A stretch of 64,000 nt of DNA from Sphingobacterium sp. SGR-19 (GTDB lineage Bacteria; Bacteroidota; Bacteroidia; Sphingobacteriales; Sphingobacteriaceae), in the NCBI RefSeq assembly GCF_011043555.1, contig NZ_JAAKGS010000006.1, positions 62,001 to 126,000 of the forward strand. Direction: 5' to 3'. Made by a program: the position numbers and the translations under genes. The notes beneath the pieces are model-generated. The model was not told the origin of the DNA. It worked only from the letters and a program-made list of their open reading frames with translations, and did not search any database. Positions 36,303-45,654 of the stretch are shown here, piece after piece. Each line of letters opens with the position of its first letter. Within the stretch, counting starts at the first letter, position 1.

Positions 36303-36809
36303 GTGAGCATAACAAAAAAACATCTAACACTTGATCTTGATTTCGATATTGAACTCGATTTTGTATTGATTGGCATTAGTTCGCCACTGCGCGACTATAG
36401 ACTCTGCCATTTTCTTTACAAACATGCTGGTCTGGCATTTGTTCGTGGAAAAGAAGATTATGTCGATCATAAAGGATATGCAAAAGAAAAAGAGCGAGAC
36501 GAAATGGATTACCATATTGTGTACGAAAAAAACAAACAAAAGAAGCTCCTTAAGCACTATTTTACTATCTATCGCTATTGTGACGACAATTTTGAATTCG
36601 AATTCTACATCATCAACAACCGCAGTTTAGAAGGGGTTTTTCTACTACCGGAGCTTCCAAATTTTGATTACTTGTTAATTATCAAACACTATATCGACCG
36701 AGACGATGTCCGTACATTATTAGAAGAAATAAAAGGTATCCATGAGGTCATGTTGGCCAAAAAGTTAGACCCGGCCTCATTGAAATCCAAAGAAAATCTT
36801 ATATTTTAG
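36303..36809 (+). CDS. IPExxxVDY-type family protein
   Basis: 168 residues from a GTG start (VSITKKHLTLDLDFD). It belongs by pattern to a Bacteroidota family of unknown function: LIGISSPLRDYRLCHFL near the N-terminus and LPELPNFDY (about 116-124), a variant of the IPExxxVDY motif. No signal peptide or membrane span; acidic and rich in aromatic residues. The GTG start was chosen because the 32-residue ATG extension upstream is basic, cysteine-containing and unlike the family. It sits directly before pyk on the same strand. Confidence 0.75.
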   Translation: MSITKKHLTLDLDFDIELDFVLIGISSPLRDYRLCHFLYKHAGLAFVRGKEDYVDHKGYAKEKERDEMDYHIVYEKNKQKKLLKHYFTIYRYCDDNFEFEFYIINNRSLEGVFLLPELPNFDYLLIIKHYIDRDDVRTLLEEIKGIHEVMLAKKLDPASLKSKENLIF

Positions 36810-36825
36810 CGCTTTAAATTAATGC

Positions 36826-36846
36826 AAAGTGTAAATTTTACACTTT
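36826..36846. terminator. Palindrome, probable terminator or operator before pyk
   Basis: AAAGTGTAAA-T-TTTACACTTT is a perfect 10-base inverted repeat 17 bases after the preceding stop and 29 bases before the pyk -7 element. The ends are A/T-rich; either a weak terminator or a binding site for a dimeric regulator. Confidence 0.45.
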
Positions 36847-36874
36847 CTTAAACCTAACTTATTAAACAGATTGC

Positions 36875-36882
36875 TATTTTTG
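36875..36882 (+). promoter_or_regulatory. Promoter -7 element for pyk
   Basis: TATTTTTG matches TAnnTTTG; the ATG follows 55 bases later. No -33 TTTG at the expected spacing. Confidence 0.5.
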
Positions 36883-36936
36883 TACCATACTGTTTATTTC
36901 TTAGAAGATAAAATATACATAAATAAAACACTGTAA

Positions 36937-38367
36937 ATGAACAAGATTCAAAAAAGGACAAAAATTGTTGCCACACTAGGTCCGGCCTCGTCGGATAAGA
37001 CAATATTGACCAACATGATTGCAAAAGGTGTGGATGTTTGCCGACTTAATTTCTCTCATGGCAGCCAAGACGACCACCTTAAAGTGATTAAAACCATCCA
37101 AGAAATTAATAACGAGCATCCCTTTAACGTCGGAATTCTGGCAGATCTTCAAGGTCCTAAAATCCGTATTGGAAAAATGAAAGAAGGCGGCGCCATCTTA
37201 GTAAATGGTGCAGAAGTAGAGATCACTACCGAAGAACTTATAGGTGACGAGAATCGTATATATATTACTTATGAAAATTTTCCCAATGACGTTAAAGAGA
37301 ATGAAATTATCCTATTGGATGATGGCAAGCTACAATTGAGGGTCATCAGCACAAATTACAAAGATACGGTAAAATGTCAAGTGGTACATGGCGGTGTATT
37401 GACTTCCCGTAAAGGTGTCAATCTCCCCAATACAAAAGTATCTATACCATCTCTTACAGAAGAAGATTTGGACAATCTAAACTTTGCTTTAGATAACGGC
37501 GCAGACTGGATTGCTATGTCCTTCGTACGTTCGGCAGACGATATCCATCAATGTAAGGAAATTATCAAGGCAAAAGGAAGTCATGCATTAGTTATCGCTA
37601 AAATTGAGAAGCCGGAAGCAATTGATAATATTGACGCCATTATTGAAGCTACAGATGCGATTATGGTGGCCCGCGGAGACCTTGGTGTGGAGATGCCGAT
37701 GGAAGTCGTACCTGGTCTACAGAAGATGATCGTGCAAAAATGCCGTGACCTTTCGAAACCAGTTATTATCGCAACCCAAATGTTGGAAAGTATGATCACG
37801 ACACCTCGCCCTACACGTGCGGAAGTAAACGACGTCGCCAACTCCGTACTTGATGGCGCTGATGCGGTCATGTTAAGCGGAGAGACTTCAGTCGGTGAGT
37901 TTCCAGAAATTGTTATCGAGACCATGACAAAGGTTATCACCCAGGTCGAAGCAACATCTTACCCATACTACAGTCCGAAAGAAAGTGTATTGTCTGAACA
38001 AACCAAGATATCAGATGCGATTTGCGGCTCTTCGATTCATCTTGCCAAAAATACAAAGGCCACAGCGTTCGCTGTCATGACGTCGTCGGGATATACGGCA
38101 CTCGAAATTTCAAGCTATCGACCCGATGCCCATATATATGTGTTCACAGGCAACAAGAACTTAATCAATCAGCTTAGTTTGTTATGGGGTGTAAAAGTGT
38201 TTGTGTATAGCAAATTTGAAAGTACCGACGGCACTATCCAAGATGTGAACGGCTTACTAAAAGAGCTGAATCTCGTGTCTCCAGGAGAGATCGTCATCAA
38301 CACGGCCTCCACGCCATTACATCAAAAAGGAAAAACAAATACGATTCGGGTTTCGCAATTAAGTTAA
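36937..38367 (+). CDS. pyk: Pyruvate kinase
   Basis: Phosphoenolpyruvate to pyruvate, last step of glycolysis. 476 residues: TKIVATLGPASSDK start, ILADLQGPKIRIG, the PK signature around ALVIAKIEKPEAI, MVARGDLGVEMP and ATQMLESMI (given as separate landmarks), and the C-terminal domain with MTSSGYTALEIS. Full length. Confidence 0.97.
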   Translation: MNKIQKRTKIVATLGPASSDKTILTNMIAKGVDVCRLNFSHGSQDDHLKVIKTIQEINNEHPFNVGILADLQGPKIRIGKMKEGGAILVNGAEVEITTEELIGDENRIYITYENFPNDVKENEIILLDDGKLQLRVISTNYKDTVKCQVVHGGVLTSRKGVNLPNTKVSIPSLTEEDLDNLNFALDNGADWIAMSFVRSADDIHQCKEIIKAKGSHALVIAKIEKPEAIDNIDAIIEATDAIMVARGDLGVEMPMEVVPGLQKMIVQKCRDLSKPVIIATQMLESMITTPRPTRAEVNDVANSVLDGADAVMLSGETSVGEFPEIVIETMTKVITQVEATSYPYYSPKESVLSEQTKISDAICGSSIHLAKNTKATAFAVMTSSGYTALEISSYRPDAHIYVFTGNKNLINQLSLLWGVKVFVYSKFESTDGTIQDVNGLLKELNLVSPGEIVINTASTPLHQKGKTNTIRVSQLS

Positions 38368-38370
38368 CCC

Positions 38371-38457
38371 TAATTCGTAGCTCATGATTACCTTTGAGCC
38401 CCTCGGGGTTCGTGCTTGTGACTCGTTATTAGTTACGAATTACAAGTACGAACCCCG
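38371..38457 (+). terminator. Complex terminator-like structure after pyk
   Basis: Arms 38404-38419 and 38442-38457 pair at 15 of 16 positions (CGGGGTTCGT...ACGAACCCCG). In addition TAATTCGTA (38371-38379) is complementary to TACGAATTA (38434-38442) inside the loop, so a pseudoknot-like fold is possible. No T-run follows. Confidence 0.55.
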
Positions 38458-38542
38458 AATTTTGTATCAAAGCTATTACAAGTGTCAATTTAACATGATT
38501 TTAGCCTTTTTCTTCTTTTCTTTGACTTACTAGCTTTAATTG

Positions 38543-41218
38543 ATGAAAAGGAGTATACTTATTTTTCTGTGTATTATCAGCCATTATTTGTCTGCACAAT
38601 CCATACAAGGAGTGGTTGTCGACCAAGCAGATCAAAAAACATTGGAGAATGCCTCCATAGTTCTTTTAGACACAGATTCCATCATGCGGTATTTTACACG
38701 AGCTAACGCAAGCGGGAAATTCAGCTTGGAAAAAATAGAAAAAGGAGAATACTTATTATTAATTACCTATCCCAAATTCGAGATTTATAGCCAACCGTTA
38801 GAAATAAAAAGCGACAATATTGATCTAAAAACAATCGGTATCAACTCACAATCCAATCTACTGGAAGAAGTTGTCATCAATCAGAAAATCCCCATCAAGA
38901 TCAAAGGAGACACGATAGAATACGATGCGGGTAGCTTTGAAACGGAGAAGAATGCCAAATTAGAAGACCTGCTACGCAGGCTACCCGGGTTAACAGTATC
39001 CGCTTCCGGCGAAATTACTGCACAAGGAAAAAGTGTATCCAAAGTTTTGATTGACGGAGAAGAATTTTTCGGATACGATCCTAAGATTGCTATCCGCAAT
39101 GTCCGGGCTGATGCTGTGGACAAGGTTCAAGTCTACGAGCGAAAATCGGAGGAGGCTGAATTGACAGGTATAGATGATGGGGTAAGACACCAGACGGTTA
39201 ACGTTGTATTGAAAGAAGAAGCAAGACGCGGTGTATTTGGGAATGCCAATGCGAGTATCGGCACAAAAGGGCTCTTCGACCTTAACACATTTGTCGCAAA
39301 ATTCAACAAATCGGAACGCCTTGCCATTACAGGCAACTGGAATAACATGGGGAATAGCGGCGACGCCAGCCGAATCCGTATGAATAACCAGATCGTCGGA
39401 CGCCCAATGCATAAAAGTGGGGGCATGAACTATGAAAACAACTTTTTTGAAAAAAAGCTACATTTAACTTCAAGTTATAACTTCACCAATAATGGCACGG
39501 CAAATGAATCCAATAGCTATAACAAACGTGTATTGAATGACAACCAAACACAGGAAACTACGAGAGAAGGAGCGTCGGAAAATGACAGTAGAAACCATGT
39601 TTTACGTTCACAAATTCGTTATCGGATCGATTCCATAAGCAACTTAAACATACAATTAAATGGTGGCAAAGGACAGCAAACATCTTCTTCCAGCTCATCC
39701 AGTAGCACCTTGCGAAATGAAAACATAAAAGCAAACGAGTTCGAAAGCCGGCACAATAGTGAAAATGATAATGAAAATCTTAATTTAAGAGTAGACTATC
39801 GAAGGCGATTAAATAAAAAAGGTCGGAGTTTAAACCTTCATCTGAATACACAAGTAGACAATTCTACATCCACCGATCAAGTAGATGAACAAACACATTT
39901 ATATGATACGTTCGGTGTTATTCAAGATACAGTGATTGTCGATCAAACACGTTTATCTGAAAATAAAGGAAATAATCTGGGAGCATCTATTAACATCAGC
40001 GAGCCGATAACGAAACAGCTAAACCTTACATTGGGTTACAGCTTCAATACCGCTGCTCGAAATGCCCTGGTTAATGCATATGATAATAATCTCGATGCTA
40101 GTAGCACGTTGGATAGTCTCTATTCAAAAAATGAAACAAATAATTCTCATACCAACGGCATGAATCTCAACTTGAACTTCCACAGTAATAAGTTGAACGT
40201 AAACCTATCCAATCGGACAATGCACCGACATCAAGAGCTCACGGACAGTTACCGGGATATCGGACTTTCCAGAAACTTCTGGCAAAACAACTTAAATGCA
40301 AACGTATCCTACAGAATCACAAATAACAAGAATCTTACGATAGGTTACCAAAATAACACCAATGTACCAAGTTTCTCCCAGTTACAACCGATACAGCCGC
40401 CGACAAACGAGTTGTATAGACAACTCGGAAACCCTGATCTGAAACGGGAAACAAACAATAATATAAATTTCAACTTTAATAAATTTAGTTTGTTGAAAGC
40501 ATCTTCCTTTAACATCAATGCGAATAGTGGTTTTACTAAAAATGCCATTGTTAATCGCTCTATTATTGACGAAGAGGGAAGAACGACTACGACATTCGTC
40601 AATATCCAAAACCATATTAATTGGAACGGGCGTGTGCATGCCAACTACACCCGTCCGATCTTAAACGGCAGCGTCCAGTTTGGCCCGTTTACCTCTGTTC
40701 AGTTCAGCAACAATTATGGTTTTATCAATGGCGACCTCAACCGTAGCAATAATACAAATACCAATGCAGGAATCAATGCAAATAAGCAGAACTCGAAAAA
40801 TGTAGACTTTAACTTCAATTTAAGCTTCGGAGTGAACAATGAGGTGAATACGATTCAGAGACAGCTGAACAATACTGCATTTCGTTCTTCGGCAAATGCT
40901 GATCTAAAATATTTTCTTCCTTTTAAATTTAGCCTCACCCAAGTATTGTTTTATAGCTATACCGGAAAGTCAAAGGTTTTTCCCGAGCCCATACAACAAT
41001 TCTACATGAATTTAGAACTTACGCGCAAACTACTGAAAGACGAATCACTTTTGCTGAGCGTTAAAGCTTTCGACGTATTTAATAGCTTTAACAATACTAA
41101 CCGTTCTTTCAACAGCAACAGTTTTTCGGAAACGCAACAGGAAATGCTTACCCAATACTTTATGGTTGGTGTAAAATGGGACTTTAACAAGAATTTAGGA
41201 AAGAAAAATGGAGATTAA
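38543..41218 (+). CDS. Outer-membrane beta-barrel protein with carboxypeptidase-like N-terminal domain
   Basis: 891 residues. Signal peptide (1-19, ending ISHYLSAQ), an N-terminal CarboxypepD-regulatory-like domain (~20-100), a plug-like segment with RRLPGLTVSASGEITAQGKSVSKVLIDG (about 140-170), then a long Asn/Ser-rich barrel ending in a typical C-terminal strand. It resembles small TonB-dependent-receptor-like barrels of Bacteroidota, without a SusD partner. A GLPGLI protein gene starts three bases after its stop. Start set at the ATG; the preceding TTG is not needed. Ligand unknown. Confidence 0.85.
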   Translation: MKRSILIFLCIISHYLSAQSIQGVVVDQADQKTLENASIVLLDTDSIMRYFTRANASGKFSLEKIEKGEYLLLITYPKFEIYSQPLEIKSDNIDLKTIGINSQSNLLEEVVINQKIPIKIKGDTIEYDAGSFETEKNAKLEDLLRRLPGLTVSASGEITAQGKSVSKVLIDGEEFFGYDPKIAIRNVRADAVDKVQVYERKSEEAELTGIDDGVRHQTVNVVLKEEARRGVFGNANASIGTKGLFDLNTFVAKFNKSERLAITGNWNNMGNSGDASRIRMNNQIVGRPMHKSGGMNYENNFFEKKLHLTSSYNFTNNGTANESNSYNKRVLNDNQTQETTREGASENDSRNHVLRSQIRYRIDSISNLNIQLNGGKGQQTSSSSSSSSTLRNENIKANEFESRHNSENDNENLNLRVDYRRRLNKKGRSLNLHLNTQVDNSTSTDQVDEQTHLYDTFGVIQDTVIVDQTRLSENKGNNLGASINISEPITKQLNLTLGYSFNTAARNALVNAYDNNLDASSTLDSLYSKNETNNSHTNGMNLNLNFHSNKLNVNLSNRTMHRHQELTDSYRDIGLSRNFWQNNLNANVSYRITNNKNLTIGYQNNTNVPSFSQLQPIQPPTNELYRQLGNPDLKRETNNNINFNFNKFSLLKASSFNINANSGFTKNAIVNRSIIDEEGRTTTTFVNIQNHINWNGRVHANYTRPILNGSVQFGPFTSVQFSNNYGFINGDLNRSNNTNTNAGINANKQNSKNVDFNFNLSFGVNNEVNTIQRQLNNTAFRSSANADLKYFLPFKFSLTQVLFYSYTGKSKVFPEPIQQFYMNLELTRKLLKDESLLLSVKAFDVFNSFNNTNRSFNSNSFSETQQEMLTQYFMVGVKWDFNKNLGKKNGD

Positions 41219-41221
41219 AGG

Positions 41222-42085
41222 ATGAAAAAACTGATTTTGGTTTATATGATCTTCTGCAGCGGATACCTCTCTGAAGCAGCAGCACAACACGCCTATTTCC
41301 CGCACAAAGGCATCATCAGCTTTGAAAAAGAAGTATACGTAAGGGCAAGGATGCGTGAAATGACTAACCGAGCTGATGGAAGAAATCGTGGCATGATGAT
41401 GCGGTTCGGCGGCAATATAAATGATGTTCCCGAGAAAAACTCGTCGATGTTCACGCTCCGGTTTGACGAAGACGAAACACTCATGGTTCGCGCCGAAGCA
41501 GAAGAAGCGACTGAAAATACAGCGACGCCGGGTCGCGGCGGTGCAGGTAGAGGAGGCAATAGAAATATGAACCGAACCAGGACAGCAAATAGTCGACAAT
41601 CCACAAGACCGGGCGAACATAGAGTGTATTACCAAAATCTCCGTAACGGCACGAGTGAATTGGAACTGGATTTAGACGAAAAATACCTGTTGCGAGATTC
41701 ATTACAACAGATTACCTGGCGTTTTACTGATGAGTATCGAAACATAGCAGGGTATGATTGTCGACGCGTTAATGGTGCTACGCCCGATTCATTGTATATC
41801 GTGGCTTTTTATACCGATCAAATTCCCGTATCAGGAGGACCGGCCCTGATACATGGGCTTCCAGGCATGATACTGGGACTTGCCATTCCTGAAATGCACA
41901 TCAATTACTGGGCACGCAAAGTAGATTTTGTAGTCGACAATGTGCCCAATCAATGGTGGGACAAAAAAAGTAAACCCATGACGATGAACGACTTTTTCGA
42001 CGCGTTAGGCAACAATCGATTTCTCGGCGGGGGAGACAACGCTCAGCAACGACGACGAAACTTATTGGAAAATTTGATTTATTGA
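41222..42085 (+). CDS. GLPGLI-family exported protein
   Basis: 287 residues with a signal peptide (cleavage after about AEAAAQ, residue 21). The family motif appears as GLPGMILGL (about residue 215). Between ~90 and 130 there is a low-complexity Gly/Arg/Asn-rich insert. The family is specific to Bacteroidota, usually follows a barrel gene as here, and has no established function. It probably works in the periplasm with the preceding barrel. Confidence 0.88.
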   Translation: MKKLILVYMIFCSGYLSEAAAQHAYFPHKGIISFEKEVYVRARMREMTNRADGRNRGMMMRFGGNINDVPEKNSSMFTLRFDEDETLMVRAEAEEATENTATPGRGGAGRGGNRNMNRTRTANSRQSTRPGEHRVYYQNLRNGTSELELDLDEKYLLRDSLQQITWRFTDEYRNIAGYDCRRVNGATPDSLYIVAFYTDQIPVSGGPALIHGLPGMILGLAIPEMHINYWARKVDFVVDNVPNQWWDKKSKPMTMNDFFDALGNNRFLGGGDNAQQRRRNLLENLIY

Positions 42086-42091
42086 CTAATG

Positions 42092-42448
42092 TTACCTTAT
42101 GCTTTCTTTTACTATTTTAGATAGCGCATTGTAAACCAGTGCATAGCTGTCATCTATAAATATTCTCAAACGCTCATCAGCAAGCTGTCTATTGCAATAA
42201 ACGGTATTCCAATGCTTTTTATTCATATGGTAACCAGGGATAACCGTGTCGGGGTAGTTCAGACGTAACTCAACAGCTACGTCAGGGTCGCATTTCACAT
42301 TGAAACACAAAGATTCCACTTGATCCAATCCGACTAACAAAAACACCTTTCCTCCTACTTTAAATACTAACGTATCCGGACCAAAAGGTAATTCTTCTGT
42401 TACGCCCTGTTTAGCGAGGCAATATTCCCGGATATCTTCAATGTTCAT
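42092..42448 (-). CDS. MmcQ/YjbR family protein
   Basis: 118 residues, a CyaY-like fold family. EYCLAKQGVTEELPFGPDTLVFKVGGKVF (about 8-36) and NKKHWNTV are the family landmarks. Sometimes called DNA-binding, but function is unproven. Ends six bases from the convergent GLPGLI gene. Confidence 0.88.
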   Translation of the reverse strand: MNIEDIREYCLAKQGVTEELPFGPDTLVFKVGGKVFLLVGLDQVESLCFNVKCDPDVAVELRLNYPDTVIPGYHMNKKHWNTVYCNRQLADERLRIFIDDSYALVYNALSKIVKESIR

Positions 42449-42531
42449 TTTCTAGCATTTGGTAGTTTCGCAAGCTTCCTTGTTGCAACCAGACGCTTGG
42501 CGTTATTAATCGTTAATACGCTAAAGAAAGA

Positions 42532-43083
42532 TTAGCCTAATTGAGCAAGAAGCTCTTTTTGCAATTCCATCCCTTTGTCCTCGTTATACCATTTCTGGGT
42601 AAATTCTTTGATTTCTTCAAAAGAACGTCCCTCCTCTTTCATTTGGATAAACAAGTCCTGTAGCTTTTGTGGTCGGGGTCCCCATATCACCTTATCATGT
42701 CCCACATCGTTTCGGATAATAAGTTTAGGTATGGATTTACTCCCATTAGTAAGGTAATCGTCGATAAGGAATGGTTCTTTATCGCGGAGTTGTATTTCGA
42801 AGTCAATATTTGGATTATTTTTTACGATCTGGTAAAGTTGCGCTACCGAGTGAGCCGCATCTCCACACCAAGGCTCCGTGATCACAATCCAATGCTGAGG
42901 TTCTGTCATGCTCGCTATCAAATTTTTCATCGCATCGTTTGGTTCAAACCGTTTCAGCCACCGGTTCATTCTCGACCAATTTAGTTTCGTGTAACTTAAA
43001 TATTCTTCATCCCCGTAGGGGTCGTATTCTTCCGGAGAAGCTAAAATTTGTTCAAAATAATCTACGTATTCCTGAAAGGTCAT
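42532..43083 (-). CDS. Thioredoxin-fold protein with single active-site cysteine
   Basis: 183 residues, no signal peptide. The thioredoxin active site reads PWCGDAAH: Cys73 is kept but the second cysteine is replaced by Ala76. The cis-proline segment is SIPKLI. N- and C-terminal helical extensions match the Thioredoxin_9-like family, often found in Bacteroidota cytoplasm. With one cysteine it cannot perform ordinary disulfide exchange alone; role unknown. Confidence 0.85.
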   Translation of the reverse strand: MTFQEYVDYFEQILASPEEYDPYGDEEYLSYTKLNWSRMNRWLKRFEPNDAMKNLIASMTEPQHWIVITEPWCGDAAHSVAQLYQIVKNNPNIDFEIQLRDKEPFLIDDYLTNGSKSIPKLIIRNDVGHDKVIWGPRPQKLQDLFIQMKEEGRSFEEIKEFTQKWYNEDKGMELQKELLAQLG

Positions 43084-43151
43084 GTTTATGTTATCTTACC
43101 AGACGAATTTACTAATTATTTCTGTAAATCGAAATTCGCCTCCCGGATTCG

Positions 43152-43200
43152 TGACTGTTCCAAAGTCAGGGTCACCGGATATATAATGACAGTTTGACAG
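43152..43200 (+). promoter_or_regulatory. Dyad and direct repeats upstream of dnaK
   Basis: TGACT-7-AGTCA inverted repeat (43152-43168) and two TGACAG direct repeats (43187-43192, 43195-43200). They lie 50-100 bases upstream of the sigma-54-like element, the usual distance for an activator site. Confidence 0.4.
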
Positions 43201-43252
43201 AACAGCTCAAAAGAAAAACGACATAAAAGACATTTTTATGACGATTTTAACC

Positions 43253-43269
43253 TTGGCACAGCTGTTGAT
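43253..43269 (+). promoter_or_regulatory. Candidate sigma-54-type (-24/-12) promoter of dnaK
   Basis: TTGGCACAGCTGTTGAT: TGGCAC, 5 bases, TTGAT, compared with consensus TGGCAC-N5-TTGCW. One key base differs (A for C in the -12 element). No TAnnTTTG element is present before dnaK. Confidence 0.4.
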
Positions 43270-43333
43270 AAAGACATAGCATATCATTAAAAATAAAGTT
43301 AATTACTAATTCGTAAATATTAAAAAACAAGAT

Positions 43334-45244
43334 ATGTCAAAAATTATTGGAATCGACTTAGGTACTACAAACTCATGTGTTGCCGTGATGGAGGGTAACG
43401 AGCCGGTAGTTATTGCAAACAATGAAGGGAAACGTACCACGCCTTCTATCGTTGCTTTTGTTGAAGGTGGTGAACGTAAAGTGGGCGATCCTGCAAAACG
43501 TCAAGCGATCACTAATCCTAACAAAACAGTTTATTCTATCAAGCGTTTCATGGGTTTATCGTATGATGAATCTATAAAAGAAGCAGAAAAAGTACCCTAT
43601 AAAGTAGTAAAAGGTGATAACAACACGCCGCGTGTTGAAATCGACGACCGCAAATATACACCACAAGAAATTTCGGCCATGATTCTTCAAAAAATGAAGA
43701 AAACGGCAGAAGACTTCTTAGGACAGGAAGTAAGCGAAGCAGTTATTACAGTGCCTGCTTATTTTAACGATGCACAGCGCCAAGCTACAAAAGAGGCTGG
43801 TGAAATTGCTGGTCTTACTGTAAAACGTATCATCAACGAACCAACCGCAGCAGCATTGGCTTATGGTCTAGATAAAGCACACAAAGACATGAAAATTGTC
43901 GTGTTTGACTGTGGTGGAGGTACGCATGACGTTTCCGTACTAGAACTTGGTGACGGCGTGTTCGAAGTCAAATCAACAGATGGCGATACCCACCTAGGTG
44001 GTGACGACTTTGACAATGTTATTATCAACTGGTTGGCGGGAGAATTTGCAAATGAGAACAATGGCTTCGATCTTAAAAAAGATGCCATGGCATTACAGCG
44101 TTTGAAAGAAGCTGCAGAGAAAGCTAAAATTGAATTGTCTAGCACTACCTCAACAGAAATTAATTTGCCTTACATCACTGCTGATGCAACAGGCCCTAAA
44201 CACTTAGTACGTACACTTTCTCGTGCTAAATTCGAGTCTTTAGCTGCTGATTTAGTTCAACGCACGATTGAACCTTGTAAATCAGCCTTAAAAAACGCTG
44301 GTTATTCTACTTCCGATATTGATGAAATCATTTTGGTTGGAGGTTCTACCCGTATACCGGCTATTGTAGATGCTGTAAAAAACTTCTTTGGCAAAGAGCC
44401 ATCAAAAGGTGTAAACCCCGACGAAGTAGTAGCTCTTGGAGCTGCCATCCAAGGAGGTGTGTTAACAGGAGAAGTAAAAGATGTTTTGTTGCTAGATGTG
44501 ACGCCGCTTTCATTAGGTATCGAAACTATGGGTGGCGTGATGACCAAATTAATCGAAGCAAATACAACTATCCCGACAAAAAAATCAGAGGTATTCTCCA
44601 CTGCATCGGATAACCAGCCATCTGTAGAAATTCACATTTTGCAGGGAGAGCGCCCGATGGCATCACAAAACCGTACGATTGGACGTTTCCAGCTAACGGA
44701 TATTCCGCCAGCACCTCGTGGGGTACCTCAAATCGAGGTAACATTTGATATTGATGCCAACGGTATTATCAAAGTATCAGCAAAAGACAAAGCTACAGGT
44801 AAAGAGCAAAATATCCGCATCGAAGCTTCTTCGGGATTATCTGAGGAAGAAATCCAAAAGATGAAACAAGAAGCGGAAGCGAATGCTGAAGCAGATAAAA
44901 AAGTAAAAGAAGAAGCAGAAAAAACAAATGCGGCTGATGCCCTAATCTTCTCAACAGAAAAACAGCTGAAAGAATATGGTGACAAGCTATCCGCAGATAA
45001 AAAAGGCGTTATCGAAGCAGGTTTAGAAAAATTGAAAACCGCTTATGCTGCGAAAAATTTCGCAGACATCGATGCAGCTTCTGCTGAACTTCAAAATGCT
45101 TGGAATGCGGCTTCGGAAGAAATGTACGCAGCTTCACAACAAGGAGGAGCACAACAGCCGCAGGGTGACGCAGGTCAAGCACAAGACAACAATAAACAAG
45201 GCGGTGACGATGTGCAAGATGTAGAGTTTGAAGAAGTGAAATAG
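43334..45244 (+). CDS. dnaK: Chaperone protein DnaK (Hsp70)
   Basis: 636 residues. ATPase domain: [13 protein letters not shown] start, [26 protein letters not shown] (usual GGGTFD with His), [10 protein letters not shown]; substrate domain from ~390 ([13 protein letters not shown]); acidic/Gln-rich C-terminal lid ending DVEFEEVK. dnaJ and grpE are not next to it. A 250-base upstream region holds the candidate regulatory sites; a strong terminator follows. Confidence 0.98.
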   Translation: MSKIIGIDLGTTNSCVAVMEGNEPVVIANNEGKRTTPSIVAFVEGGERKVGDPAKRQAITNPNKTVYSIKRFMGLSYDESIKEAEKVPYKVVKGDNNTPRVEIDDRKYTPQEISAMILQKMKKTAEDFLGQEVSEAVITVPAYFNDAQRQATKEAGEIAGLTVKRIINEPTAAALAYGLDKAHKDMKIVVFDCGGGTHDVSVLELGDGVFEVKSTDGDTHLGGDDFDNVIINWLAGEFANENNGFDLKKDAMALQRLKEAAEKAKIELSSTTSTEINLPYITADATGPKHLVRTLSRAKFESLAADLVQRTIEPCKSALKNAGYSTSDIDEIILVGGSTRIPAIVDAVKNFFGKEPSKGVNPDEVVALGAAIQGGVLTGEVKDVLLLDVTPLSLGIETMGGVMTKLIEANTTIPTKKSEVFSTASDNQPSVEIHILQGERPMASQNRTIGRFQLTDIPPAPRGVPQIEVTFDIDANGIIKVSAKDKATGKEQNIRIEASSGLSEEEIQKMKQEAEANAEADKKVKEEAEKTNAADALIFSTEKQLKEYGDKLSADKKGVIEAGLEKLKTAYAAKNFADIDAASAELQNAWNAASEEMYAASQQGGAQQPQGDAGQAQDNNKQGGDDVQDVEFEEVK

Positions 45245-45273
45245 TTTTGTTTGTTAAAATCAATCATACACAT

Positions 45274-45306
45274 AAAAGCCCCGATGGATTTTCCATCGGG
45301 GCTTTA
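45274..45306 (+). terminator. Terminator of dnaK
   Basis: AAAGCCCCGATGG and CCATCGGGGCTTT form a 13-base GC-rich stem around a 5-base loop, 30 bases after the stop. Works on both strands, so it may also end the small minus-strand gene. Confidence 0.92.
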
Positions 45307-45325
45307 AATAAAAATAATAATTATA

Positions 45326-45583
45326 TTATCCTCTTACATCTGATTTAAGGAAAATTTTAAGTGTTACGCAGATGGAATCTGCGGAGAGATTGAGTACGTC
45401 AACATCGACTTCGAACGGCTCTTTTTCGAATAGACCTCCTTTAATACAACCCAATTCTGCATAAAAGGAATCAAATAGTGTCTTCTCTAACCGCTCTTCT
45501 TGAAAAGAAGACACAAACAACCAGAGCAAGAACCCCAACCCCAACACTCTTATTGTCCTTAAAAAAAATTGCATAAAACACAT
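45326..45583 (-). CDS. Small exported or membrane-anchored hypothetical protein
   Basis: 85 residues (82 if the inner ATG is used). N-terminal basic-hydrophobic signal-like segment (RTIRVLGLGFLLWLFVSS) followed by an acidic globular part with one Cys. No family recognised. It lies between a sugar nucleotidyltransferase gene and the dnaK terminator on the same strand as the former, 71 bases downstream, and no other frame in this stretch looks coding. Confidence 0.45.
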   Translation of the reverse strand: MCFMQFFLRTIRVLGLGFLLWLFVSSFQEERLEKTLFDSFYAELGCIKGGLFEKEPFEVDVDVLNLSADSICVTLKIFLKSDVRG

Positions 45584-45654
45584 AAGCCTAAAATTTAGCA
45601 GTTTAGAACACTAAATTAGCACATTAAGCAATAGATTGTATCTAAATTAAAATT

